Shown piece by piece: positions 9,689-15,234 of a DNA stretch of 64,000 bases; the stretch's first letter is position 1; each line of letters starts with the position of its first letter. A model generated the notes under the pieces. The model did no database searches and had not been told where the DNA came from. It saw nothing but the letters and a program-made list of their open reading frames with translations. The position numbers and the translations under genes are program-made. The stretch spans positions 372,001 to 436,000 of the forward strand of contig NZ_LMSD01000001.1 in NCBI RefSeq assembly GCF_001428045.1. The letters run 5' to 3'. Source of the stretch: Paenibacillus sp. Soil750 (GTDB lineage: Bacteria > Bacillota > Bacilli > Paenibacillales > NBRC-103111).

Positions 9689-10036
9689 ATGATTGGTCAC
9701 AATATATCGAGTATTCGTAAGCAAAGGGGGTATACATTGTCCGAGCTCTCGGAACGGACAGGTATTTCCAAGTCCTATTTAAGCAACATTGAGAGGAATT
9801 TGAAACAGAATCCTTCCATTCATGTAATCGAGAAAATTGCTTTGGTTCTCAAGGTTGATCTGAAAATACTTTTGAAAATTGCTGTAGAAGTGGAAACCAA
9901 TCAGCAGCTTGATCAAGAATGGATGGATTTTATTGCAGACTTGAAAAAATCAGGCATTAAAAAGGAACGGATCCATGAGTTGAAAATATTGATAGAGTTT
10001 ATGAAATGGCATAATGACAAAATAACGAGTGTCTGA
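9689..10036 (+). CDS. SinR/SlrR-like transcriptional regulator
   Basis: A 115-residue protein with an N-terminal XRE helix-turn-helix (MIGHNISSIRKQRGYTLSEL, then SKSYLSNIER) very close to SinR. A C-terminal SinI/SinR-type dimerisation helix pair (QLDQEWMDFI) follows. The ATG at 9689 aligns with the SinR start; GGAG at 9674-9677 serves it. It follows glmS by 8 bp, so both genes should share the SinR-controlled promoter. In Bacillus subtilis slrR is itself repressed by SinR and its product forms heteromers with SinR; this gene is the positional and sequence candidate for that role. A hairpin terminator at 10072 ends the unit. Confidence 0.85.
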   Translation: MIGHNISSIRKQRGYTLSELSERTGISKSYLSNIERNLKQNPSIHVIEKIALVLKVDLKILLKIAVEVETNQQLDQEWMDFIADLKKSGIKKERIHELKILIEFMKWHNDKITSV

Positions 10037-10071
10037 TGAGATCATTTGAACTTATTCATGATAGCGAAGTA

Positions 10072-10099
10072 AACACTAGCCCCTCAGGGGGCTAGTGTT
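10072..10099 (+). terminator. Rho-independent-type hairpin after slrR-like gene
   Basis: AACACTAGCCCC and GGGGCTAGTGTT form a 12-bp perfect stem with a very short loop. The following bases GTTCTTTATT are T-rich and are also the first SinR-type operator of sinR, so terminator and operator abut. Confidence 0.75.
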
Positions 10100-10138
10100 G
10101 TTCTTTATTGGGAACAATATTTGTTCTTTAATAGGAAT
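10100..10138 (+). promoter_or_regulatory. Two tandem SinR-type operators at the sinR promoter
   Basis: GTTCTTTATTGGGAAC at 10100-10115 is a dyad with perfect GTTC/GAAC ends, and GTTCTTTAATAGGAAT at 10123-10138 is a second copy 23 bp downstream, about two helical turns. The second copy overlaps the predicted -35 region of sinR. The arrangement suggests autoregulation by SinR or control by the SlrR-like paralogue. Confidence 0.75.
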
Positions 10139-10149
10139 TCTGTTATACT
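10121..10149 (+). promoter_or_regulatory. Predicted sinR promoter
   Basis: TTGTTC at 10121-10126 and TATACT at 10144-10149 are separated by 17 bp. The -35 box is weak and lies inside the second SinR-type dyad. Confidence 0.5.
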
Positions 10150-10189
10150 TATAGGAGCAACTATTACATTTTAAAAGGGAAGATCTAAT

Positions 10190-10531
10190 ATGATTGGTAA
10201 ACGCGTACAACAATTAAGGAAAGAAAAGGGCCTGTCCCTCACAGAATTAGCTGAGCGGGCAGGTGTGGCCAAATCGTATATTAGCAGCCTAGAGCGAGAT
10301 ATCCAAAAGAATCCTTCTATCCAGTTTCTAGAGAAGATTGCAGCTGTACTAAAAGTGCCTGTCGACAGACTTATTGATGATCAAGAAGAGATAGCTGTAG
10401 GTGAGCGAGAGTTAGATGAGGAATGGTATGAAATTATTAAAGAAGCAATGACTTCTGGTGTAGATAAGCAGCAATTTCGGGAGTTTTTGGATTTCAATAA
10501 ATGGAGAATGAAACGGCCTAACGATGAATAG
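10190..10531 (+). CDS. sinR: Biofilm master repressor SinR
   Basis: A 113-residue protein that can be aligned along its whole length with Bacillus subtilis SinR. The XRE DNA-binding domain (about 1-65) contains SLTELAERAGVAKSYISSLE and NPSIQFLEKIAAVLKVPVD. The C-terminal SinI-binding helices contain ELDEEWYEIIKEAMTSGV and FREFLDFNKWR. SinR represses matrix genes by binding GTTCTYT sites, and such sites occur at this promoter and two others nearby. The ribosome-binding site is AAAAGGGAAG. The gene for its antagonist SinI lies just downstream on the other strand, unlike the sinI-sinR tandem order of Bacillus subtilis. Confidence 0.94.
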   Translation: MIGKRVQQLRKEKGLSLTELAERAGVAKSYISSLERDIQKNPSIQFLEKIAAVLKVPVDRLIDDQEEIAVGERELDEEWYEIIKEAMTSGVDKQQFREFLDFNKWRMKRPNDE

Positions 10532-10550
10532 CTAGCATTGCTATGTAAAC

Positions 10551-10730
10551 TTATGGGGACATGCAAGGATCATTTTCATTTGTGATTTGTGCTAGTTTCT
10601 TGGGTTGGAAGGGGCTTCTTAAGAATGCGCGGATATCTTCCATGGTAAGTCCCATCTTACGAGCACTCATAATAAGATTGATCCACTCTGCGTCATACTC
10701 TTCTATTTCCATTTGCTTTAGCATATTCAC
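10551..10730 (-). CDS. sinI: SinI-like anti-repressor
   Basis: A 59-residue protein containing the Sin domain: YDAEWINLIMSARKMGLTMEDIRAFLR corresponds closely to the SinR-binding helices of SinI (split here: YDAEWINLIMSARK, then MGLTMEDIRAFLR). It lacks a DNA-binding domain, so it should act by forming a heterodimer with SinR. GTG at 10730 is preferred because GGAGGGG ends six bases upstream; ATG at 10724 is possible. The gene is convergent with sinR, with 19 bp between stop codons. A GATAC-N5-GTATC dyad lies just upstream of the start. Confidence 0.85.
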   Translation of the reverse strand: MNMLKQMEIEEYDAEWINLIMSARKMGLTMEDIRAFLRSPFQPKKLAQITNENDPCMSP

Positions 10731-10759
10731 AACCGACCCCTCCAAAACTTTCTGTGTAA

Positions 10760-10774
10760 GATACGCTTTGTATC
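10760..10774. promoter_or_regulatory. GATAC-N5-GTATC dyad (copy 1), sinI promoter
   Basis: GATACGCTTTGTATC has perfect 5-bp arms. On the minus strand it begins about 10 bp after the predicted sinI -10 box, covering the start-point region, which is a typical repressor position. Confidence 0.65.
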
Positions 10775-10783
10775 GTTATATGT

Positions 10784-10812
10784 ATTATCGCATGTTTTTT
10801 CTCCGAAATCAA
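10784..10812 (-). promoter_or_regulatory. Predicted sinI promoter
   Basis: On the minus strand TTGATT (10812-10807) and GATAAT (10789-10784) are separated by 17 bp. Transcription would start near 10776 and run into sinI through the dyad at 10760-10774. Confidence 0.5.
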
Positions 10813-10830
10813 TCCCGTTCACATTAAAAT

Positions 10831-10845
10831 TATACAAACTGTATC
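10831..10845. promoter_or_regulatory. TATAC-N5-GTATC dyad (copy 2)
   Basis: TATACAAACTGTATC is a one-mismatch copy in the divergent region between sinI and the phosphoesterase gene. It contains a minus-strand TATAAT at one edge. A different palindrome, TTGTAT-GTG-ATACAA, lies at 10875-10889. Confidence 0.5.
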
Positions 10846-10921
10846 ATGAATCGAGAAGGGGATTATGTATTATTTTGTATGTGATACAAGTCTTTAGACC
10901 TAGTTAGGAGGCGGACGCAGC

Positions 10922-11788
10922 ATGGACGATACCCCCTTAAGTCGCAGGTCATTCCTCAAGCATAGTCTATTGGCGGTTGGTTCTCTAGGGATATTAGCGG
11001 GGATGAGCGGTGCATATGGTATTTTCGGTGAGCCGAATTGGATCCAGACAACGACGGTCAAACTAGCATACAAGCGTTATCCAGCTTCGTTCGCGGGTAT
11101 GCGAATCGTACAGTTCAGCGATACCCATATTAGCAAGTATTATGGCTTAGCTCATTTAACTAGATTGGCCCAGCTGCTGCAGCGACAAGAACCTGACATC
11201 CTTGTTTTTACTGGCGATTTATTTGATTCCAGACAAGGCGAAATATCGAATGACGTGATTCCCATTCTATCTCAGCTTCATGCGACATATGGGAAATTTG
11301 CGGTACTAGGCAATCATGATCTGCGTATGGATGCGACACGAATAACGGAGGTATTGGAGCAATCTGGTTTTAAAGTACTCGTCAATGGAAGCCAGAGAAT
11401 CAGCCGAGGAGATGAAAGTATTCATATCGTCGGTGTGGATGAGATGTTCCATGGTAAACCTAATCTACCACTCGCCCTAAAAGGGATAGACCAAGATGAA
11501 TTCGTCCTCTTGCTCGCACATGAGCCTGATTTTGCGGACTTGGCTTCGAGCTATGCTGTCGATTTACAACTTTCCGGCCACAGTCATGGTGGGCAGATTC
11601 GTATCCCTTTCTATGGAAGTGTATTCACACCAGACCTAGGCCAGAAGTACTCGATAGGTTTGTATAACTTTGACGGAACGGAGTTCCATGTGTACACCAA
11701 TCGGGGTATTGGTACGACCTTATTACCGATTCGATTCAATTGCCGACCTGAAATTACTGTATTCGTCCTGGAGACGAAGCTCATATAA
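10922..11788 (+). CDS. Tat-exported metallophosphoesterase (YkuE-like)
   Basis: A 288-residue calcineurin-like phosphoesterase. The N-terminus has a twin-arginine motif SRRSFLK followed by a hydrophobic stretch, so it should be exported folded by Tat, as for Bacillus subtilis YkuE. Metal-binding motifs occur in order: FSDTHIS, TGDLFDS, GNHDLR, AHEPDF and GHSHGGQ. The family acts on phosphodiester bonds outside the membrane; the natural substrate is uncertain. It is a single gene with AGGAGGCGG upstream and a hairpin terminator at 11792. Confidence 0.92.
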   Translation: MDDTPLSRRSFLKHSLLAVGSLGILAGMSGAYGIFGEPNWIQTTTVKLAYKRYPASFAGMRIVQFSDTHISKYYGLAHLTRLAQLLQRQEPDILVFTGDLFDSRQGEISNDVIPILSQLHATYGKFAVLGNHDLRMDATRITEVLEQSGFKVLVNGSQRISRGDESIHIVGVDEMFHGKPNLPLALKGIDQDEFVLLLAHEPDFADLASSYAVDLQLSGHSHGGQIRIPFYGSVFTPDLGQKYSIGLYNFDGTEFHVYTNRGIGTTLLPIRFNCRPEITVFVLETKLI

Positions 11789-11791
11789 ATG

Positions 11792-11833
11792 TAAAACCTC
11801 CGCTGCTATGAAAATGAAGCAACGGAGGTTTTA
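11792..11833. terminator. Bidirectional terminator between convergent genes
   Basis: TAAAACCTCCG (11792-11802) pairs with CGGAGGTTTTA (11823-11833), with A-rich and T-rich flanks in both directions. It serves the phosphoesterase gene and the convergent secreted-protein gene, whose stop is at 11839. Confidence 0.8.
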
Positions 11834-11838
11834 TTTGC

Positions 11839-12129
11839 CTAATAACAGAACCACTTCTTCCAAATATCCAGCGAACTAATAGCTTCATCCGATTCCCAGT
11901 CGACATCATTAAAATCTTGATGATTCCAGCTTGCGATAAAATCATTTAATTCGGCATTCACTTCGGTGGGATCGTTGAAAAAATTTGTGAAAAAGTGATA
12001 AAAACTATGAGGGCTACTTTGCAAATGATTGTCAGAGTTACTTGTACCTGATGATGCTGACGAATAGGCGGGAAACATAATTGCGCTAGAGAGTAGAAGA
12101 ATAAAAGGTAGTTTGAGAAATTTAAACAT
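11839..12129 (-). CDS. Small secreted protein under a SinR-type operator, candidate matrix protein
   Basis: A 96-residue protein with a clear Sec signal peptide (MFKFLKLPFILLLSSAIMFP, cleavage likely near AYSSA). The mature part is acidic and aromatic-rich (HSFYHFFTNFF, WNHQDFNDVDWESDE). I recognise no domain. The ATG at 12129 is chosen because GGGAGG ends eight bases upstream; GTG at 12135 would be too close. Its promoter has a perfect TATAAT and a SinR-type dyad over the start point. In Bacillus subtilis SinR represses secreted matrix proteins such as TapA and TasA, so a matrix or signalling role is inferred, not shown. Confidence 0.75.
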   Translation of the reverse strand: MFKFLKLPFILLLSSAIMFPAYSSASSGTSNSDNHLQSSPHSFYHFFTNFFNDPTEVNAELNDFIASWNHQDFNDVDWESDEAISSLDIWKKWFCY

Positions 12130-12166
12130 TTTCACGGCCTCCCTTCTTGAATAGTAACTGAAAATT

Positions 12167-12182
12167 GTTCTTTATTAAGAAT
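12167..12182 (-). promoter_or_regulatory. SinR-type operator of the secreted-protein gene
   Basis: GTTCTTTATTAAGAAT on the plus strand is the same dyad as at glmS and sinR. It begins at the -10 box of the minus-strand gene and covers the start point. An additional GTTCTC half-site on the minus strand (12210-12205) overlaps the -35 box. Confidence 0.75.
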
Positions 12183-12209
12183 TATACAGCAAATAATAGG
12201 TTTTGAGAA
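12181..12209 (-). promoter_or_regulatory. Predicted promoter of the secreted-protein gene
   Basis: On the minus strand TTCTCA (12209-12204) and a perfect TATAAT (12186-12181) are 17 bp apart. Both elements touch SinR-type sequences. Confidence 0.6.
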
Positions 12210-12241
12210 CGGTGAAAGCATAGATCATTTCTTAATTTTAT

Positions 12242-12256
12242 GATACAATATGTAAC
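12242..12256. promoter_or_regulatory. GATAC-N5-GTAAC dyad (copy 3)
   Basis: GATACAATATGTAAC lies between the secreted-protein gene and the recombinase gene. A plus-strand TACAAT -10-like box lies within it. Confidence 0.5.
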
Positions 12257-12312
12257 ATGATAGATGAAAAGGGAGTGGTATGCCAATAAAATGATAGCTC
12301 CACATATCAATA

Positions 12313-12327
12313 GATACATATCGTAAC
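12313..12327. promoter_or_regulatory. GATAC-N5-GTAAC dyad (copy 4)
   Basis: GATACATATCGTAAC lies 41 bp before the recombinase start. The identical 15-mer occurs again at 15489, upstream of the second polysaccharide operon. Confidence 0.55.
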
Positions 12328-12368
12328 ATATCCTATGAAACTAATTAAGGTCATGTGAGGTGCTACTC

Positions 12369-12875
12369 ATGCAAGTTGTTCAACCAATTAGAGAACAAGA
12401 GAAAATTGAGCAAATTCAGGAAGTGTTGAAAGAACAATCGGTTCGTGACTGGCTGCTTTTCACAATTGGAATTAATTCAGGACTCCATCTTAGTGATATT
12501 CTCTATTTAAAAGTAAAAGATGTAACGGATCGAAATATTGTGAGTGTAAGAGAGGAGAAAACGGGGAAAGTAAAGACATTCCAGCTTTCTTCGCAGCTGA
12601 AGGCTTATATTAAGGAATATGTCCAATATATGGATGAAGACAATTACTTATTTCCTTCCCAGCGTACAGGTCACCCTATTAAGCGAATTCGTGTTTATCG
12701 GATTCTTAATCAGGCTGCAAAGCAGGTAGGCTTAACAGATATAGGTACGCATACCCTTCGTAAGACCTATGGCTATCATTACTACCTCAAAACGAGAAAT
12801 GTCTCTGTACTTAGAGATTTGTTTAATCAGTCAGCACCATCCGTGACTTTAAAGTATATTGGTGTCAACAACTAA
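12369..12875 (+). CDS. Catalytic-domain-only tyrosine recombinase
   Basis: A 168-residue protein corresponding to only the catalytic domain of phage-type integrases. The first Arg position is replaced in NSGLHLSDILYLKVKD (usually G-R/L pattern), but HTLRKTYGYHYY matches the HxxR box and the C-terminal LKYIGVN supplies the nucleophilic Tyr. There is no N-terminal arm- or core-binding domain. ATG at 12369 is preferred because GTGAGG ends eight bases upstream. No att repeat or cargo was found nearby, so it may be a stand-alone inversion or resolution enzyme or a domesticated DNA-binding protein. Two GATAC dyads precede it. Confidence 0.75.
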   Translation: MQVVQPIREQEKIEQIQEVLKEQSVRDWLLFTIGINSGLHLSDILYLKVKDVTDRNIVSVREEKTGKVKTFQLSSQLKAYIKEYVQYMDEDNYLFPSQRTGHPIKRIRVYRILNQAAKQVGLTDIGTHTLRKTYGYHYYLKTRNVSVLRDLFNQSAPSVTLKYIGVNN

Positions 12876-12880
12876 TGGAA

Positions 12881-12928
12881 GGCTGAGCGTTGAGAGCAGC
12901 TAGTAATTACTCTAATGAACGCTCAGCC
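12881..12928. terminator. Inverted repeat between convergent recombinase and XRE genes
   Basis: GGCTGAGCGTT (12881-12891) pairs perfectly with AACGCTCAGCC (12918-12928). The right arm lies within the last codons of the minus-strand XRE gene. There is no strong T-run, so the termination role is uncertain. Confidence 0.45.
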
Positions 12929-13275
12929 CTAACAAAAGCAATAAATCTTCTTGCTTCCTCGGCAGATAATCGTTTTCCATCCACTGTTAATGAAAACTTC
13001 TGTAGTATACCCTCGTCTGTTAAATCCAAATTTTCGACAAAGTCTCGTACATCTTCATCCAAAACCGTTTGTTGATGGTTTGTACGCCCTAGCAAATAAT
13101 CAATAGAAACATTGAAAAAATTTGCAATCTTATTAATAGTTTCATAATCAGGTTCGCGGCGATTGGTCTCATAGTGAGACAGGGATGCTCTGGAAATACC
13201 TATTTTGACGGATAAGTCCTCTTGGGTTAGTCCTCTTTTTTCACGTAAGAGTGCAATTCGATCTCCGTATTTCAG
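12907..13275 (-). CDS. XRE family transcriptional regulator, probable CTG start
   Basis: The frame encodes a full XRE domain (KYGDRIALLREKRGLTQEDL, SRASLSHYETNRREPDYETI, FFNVSIDYLLGRT) plus a C-terminal tail (LTDEGILQKFSLTVDGKR, LSAEEARRFIAFVR) seen in Bacillota repressors. No ATG, GTG or TTG lies between the upstream in-frame TGA and the conserved domain. CTG at 13275-13273 sits nine bases after TGAGGA and gives LKYGDRIALL, where relatives have MKYGDRI. That yields 122 residues. The recognition helix resembles the PBSX repressor Xre. Three GATAC dyads lie between it and the divergent gene at 13506, suggesting autoregulation. Confidence 0.75.
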   Translation of the reverse strand: MKYGDRIALLREKRGLTQEDLSVKIGISRASLSHYETNRREPDYETINKIANFFNVSIDYLLGRTNHQQTVLDEDVRDFVENLDLTDEGILQKFSLTVDGKRLSAEEARRFIAFVRAERSLE

Positions 13276-13379
13276 CTTGATCAGTCCTCACTGTTCATAA
13301 TCATTCAATTATTATATCCACTATCATTAACGAAATATACCAGAAGATAATTATAACAAAGCAGAGATTCATTTGACTA

Positions 13380-13394
13380 GATACAAAATGTATT
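13380..13394. promoter_or_regulatory. GATAC-N5-GTATT dyad (copy 5)
   Basis: GATACAAAATGTATT is in the divergent region of the XRE gene, just upstream of a possible minus-strand promoter (TAGTCA ... TATAAT). Confidence 0.55.
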
Positions 13395-13413
13395 TGAAAT
13401 AATTAATAACCTC

Positions 13414-13442
13414 TTGATAAGTTACGAAATGTATCATATAAT
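13414..13442 (+). promoter_or_regulatory. Predicted strong promoter of the 13506 gene with operator in the spacer
   Basis: TTGATA (13414-13419) and TATAAT (13437-13442) are separated by exactly 17 bp, and the GTTACGAAATGTATC dyad fills the spacer. The layout is the same as at 15146-15174, including the preceding CCTC. Confidence 0.75.
13421..13435. promoter_or_regulatory. GTTAC-N5-GTATC dyad (copy 6)
   Basis: GTTACGAAATGTATC lies between the -35 and -10 boxes of the 13506 promoter, so bound protein would block RNA polymerase. Confidence 0.65.
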
Positions 13443-13450
13443 GAATATTA

Positions 13451-13465
13451 TATACATATTGTAAC
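13451..13465. promoter_or_regulatory. TATAC-N5-GTAAC dyad (copy 7)
   Basis: TATACATATTGTAAC lies immediately downstream of the -10 box of the 13506 promoter, covering the start-point region, 30 bp from copy 6. Confidence 0.55.
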
Positions 13466-13505
13466 AGGTTACGACATTTAGTCATACATTAAGGGGTGGG
13501 AATAG

Positions 13506-13697
13506 ATGATTAATTATGAAAAAGTATTTTGTGTCGAATGCAATGCAATGATGGATAAGTGCTATGCCAAAAAGATTTTTAAGACAGGCTACTACCATAC
13601 AACAATTCCATTGGCCCATTGTATGAAATGCGAGACCATGCAACCTATTTATTTTCCGAGTTATGTTGAAGGAATGGCTGTTGCGAGTTGGATTTGA
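13506..13697 (+). CDS. Small zinc-ribbon-like protein, 63 aa
   Basis: The product has two CxxC pairs, VECNAM preceded by Cys (C9 and C12) and HCMKCETM (C39 and C42), spaced as in a small zinc ribbon or treble clef. It has no signal peptide. The ribosome-binding site AAGGGGTGGG and a near-consensus promoter with a GATAC-type operator support a real, tightly regulated gene. A long hairpin terminator follows. The function is unknown; its divergent position next to the XRE gene suggests it is a primary target. Confidence 0.75.
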   Translation: MINYEKVFCVECNAMMDKCYAKKIFKTGYYHTTIPLAHCMKCETMQPIYFPSYVEGMAVASWI

Positions 13698-13748
13698 TCG
13701 GATAAGGCGGGAGCAGCATGAGAGACATGAAATGGACTTGTGATCACC

Positions 13749-13800
13749 AATAAGCCACGTTCTCTTAGTTGGATAAGAGACGTGGCTTATTATTTGTTTT
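13749..13800 (+). terminator. Strong hairpin terminator after the zinc-ribbon gene
   Basis: An 18-bp stem, AATAAGCCACGT plus CTCTTA pairing with TAAGAG plus ACGTGGCTTATT, has one bulged base and is followed by TATTTGTTTT. Confidence 0.85.
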
Positions 13801-13826
13801 CTTTCTTGTATTTCTATAATCTCGAT

Positions 13827-13841
13827 GATACAATACGTATC
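13827..13841. promoter_or_regulatory. GATAC-N5-GTATC dyad (copy 8), LCP gene promoter
   Basis: GATACAATACGTATC has perfect arms. It lies seven bases after a perfect TATAAT (13815-13820), at the expected start point of the LCP gene. Confidence 0.65.
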
Positions 13842-13872
13842 TAATAAATAGGGAAGTTAAAGGAGTGACTAC

Positions 13873-14871
13873 ATGCGTCGTTGGGTAGTGTACACTGCAG
13901 GCTGTCTCTTTGTTGGAATCATCGGGGGGGGATTAGGTGTTTATTGGAAATATGAGCCCGTTCGTCATTTTGAGCAAGTAGATGTGCCCGTTTTAAGCCG
14001 ACCATCGGTTCCTATTGAGGAAGGAGTGACGGTCATTCAGCCTAAAGTTGCAGTAGAGCCAACACTTCAAGTTACGCAGCAAGTACCTGCTAAACCGATA
14101 AAATCATTCAATGTGCTTCTTCTTGGGACAGATGCCAGAGGTGATGAGAACGCTAGATCGGATGTTGTAATCGTTATGCACATTATTCCCAGCACGCGTA
14201 AAATCAATATGATTTCCATCCCCAGAGACAGTCGCGTCTACATAGAAGGTGTGGGATACACCAAAATAAACCATGCTCATATCCTTGGTGAGATGCGGGG
14301 AGGTAACGAGGAGGGGACGAAAGAAGCGCTTCAAACCGTATCCAATTTTCTAGATGTACCGATCAATTATTACATGAAGACGAATTTTAAAGGTTTTGAG
14401 GATTTCATCGATACCATTGGCGGCGTAAATGTAGAGGTTGAAAATGATATATATTTACTTCATTCTGGTGTGACACTACCTCAAGGAAAGCAGCATATTG
14501 ATGGCAAATTGGCGCTGAGCTTAGCAAGAGAACGATATGCTTTTGCGAATGGAGATTTCGACAGGCAGAGCGAGCAAACACAGCTATTAAAAACAGTTGC
14601 GACAGAAATATTAAGACCAGAGCATATTGGAGAAATCGCAGGTTTGTTATCAAAGGTCAAGAAAGATATGGTGGATACCAATTTCCAGGATAACGATATC
14701 ATTAGCTTAGCCTGGCTGTTTAAAGGAATGACAGCAGATGATTTTACAACCAAGCAAGTTCCTGGCCAAAGTGGCTATGAGATGGATCCTTTAGTCCATT
14801 CACGGTTATATTATTGGATTCCGGATATGGTGAAGGTGAAGGAAATCAGCGCTACGTTATTTAAAGATTAA
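13873..14871 (+). CDS. LytR-CpsA-Psr (LCP) family glycopolymer ligase
   Basis: A 332-residue protein with a short cytoplasmic N-terminus, one transmembrane segment (about residues 6-25) and a large extracellular LCP domain starting near residue 78. Family motifs are visible: LLLGTDARGDENARSDVV, SIPRDSRVYIEG and the later LARERYAFANGDFDRQ with its conserved Arg and Asp residues. LCP enzymes transfer undecaprenyl-linked glycopolymers to peptidoglycan. Located just before a polysaccharide operon, it may attach that polymer to the wall. The ribosome-binding site is AAAGGAGTG, and a GATAC dyad overlaps its promoter. Confidence 0.93.
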   Translation: MRRWVVYTAGCLFVGIIGGGLGVYWKYEPVRHFEQVDVPVLSRPSVPIEEGVTVIQPKVAVEPTLQVTQQVPAKPIKSFNVLLLGTDARGDENARSDVVIVMHIIPSTRKINMISIPRDSRVYIEGVGYTKINHAHILGEMRGGNEEGTKEALQTVSNFLDVPINYYMKTNFKGFEDFIDTIGGVNVEVENDIYLLHSGVTLPQGKQHIDGKLALSLARERYAFANGDFDRQSEQTQLLKTVATEILRPEHIGEIAGLLSKVKKDMVDTNFQDNDIISLAWLFKGMTADDFTTKQVPGQSGYEMDPLVHSRLYYWIPDMVKVKEISATLFKD

Positions 14872-14909
14872 AGTTATGCGGTCAAAAAAGAACCAACTTT
14901 CGCACTTTA

Positions 14910-14924
14910 GATACGATTCGTATC
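14910..14924. promoter_or_regulatory. GATAC-N5-GTATC dyad (copy 9)
   Basis: GATACGATTCGTATC is palindromic over seven bases on each side, the most symmetrical copy. No clear promoter boxes surround it. Confidence 0.6.
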
Positions 14925-15145
14925 TGAGTGATTGGAATTGTTTTTTAAAAAAATGAACATCGTACGAGAGCCGCTGATTCTATCAGACTTGGGTGCGCTT
15001 ACAAGATTTCTTGCTCAAATCTATACAGGATTCTGAGCATATCCGAGGGTTTACGGGCATAACTTTGAAAACAGATGATGTAATTTTCACATGTGCTATA
15101 CAAGTTTTGAGGATCTATTGAACTTTCTTATTTTGTGAAATCCTC

Positions 15146-15174
15146 TTGACAAGATACGAGATGTATCATAAATT
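15146..15174 (+). promoter_or_regulatory. Predicted promoter with perfect TTGACA and operator in the spacer
   Basis: TTGACA (15146-15151) is followed after 17 bp by TAAATT (15169-15174), and the GATACGAGATGTATC dyad occupies the spacer. It should drive the 50-residue ORF and possibly the polysaccharide operon beyond. Confidence 0.65.
15153..15167. promoter_or_regulatory. GATAC-N5-GTATC dyad (copy 10)
   Basis: GATACGAGATGTATC lies precisely between the -35 and -10 boxes, as copy 6 does at 13421. Confidence 0.65.
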
Positions 15175-15234
15175 GAAAGCAGAATTAAAGCGAAATGTCA
15201 TAAAACATAACATGATCAGGAGTGGTGCTCTTTT

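Larger units (their letters stand above)
14872..15234 (+). other. Intergenic region before the second polysaccharide operon
   Basis: This 363-bp stretch holds no convincing gene. It contains a perfect GATAC dyad at 14910 and, near its end, a strong promoter with an embedded dyad at 15146-15174. The T/A-rich run at 14940-14953 could help termination of the LCP transcript, but there is no clear hairpin. Confidence 0.6.

Noticed and set aside
10561-10827. An 88-codon plus-strand ORF opposite sinI
   Set aside because: It mirrors the sinI gene, has no ribosome-binding site of note and runs through the sinI promoter and operator.
10875-10889. TTGTAT-GTG-ATACAA palindrome as another island operator
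   Set aside because: Its half-sites are in the opposite order to GATAC-N5-GTATC, so it is not the same motif, though it may be a site for another protein.
11670-11879. A plus-strand ORF at the end of the phosphoesterase gene
   Set aside because: It overlaps conserved coding sequence and the terminator hairpin, and has no ribosome-binding site.
13759-13767. GTTCTCTTA resembling a SinR site
   Set aside because: It is the inner part of the long terminator hairpin after the zinc-ribbon gene and lies near no promoter.
14954-15037. A 27-residue ORF starting MNIVREPLIL
   Set aside because: There is no ribosome-binding site in the A/T run before it and no recognisable product.
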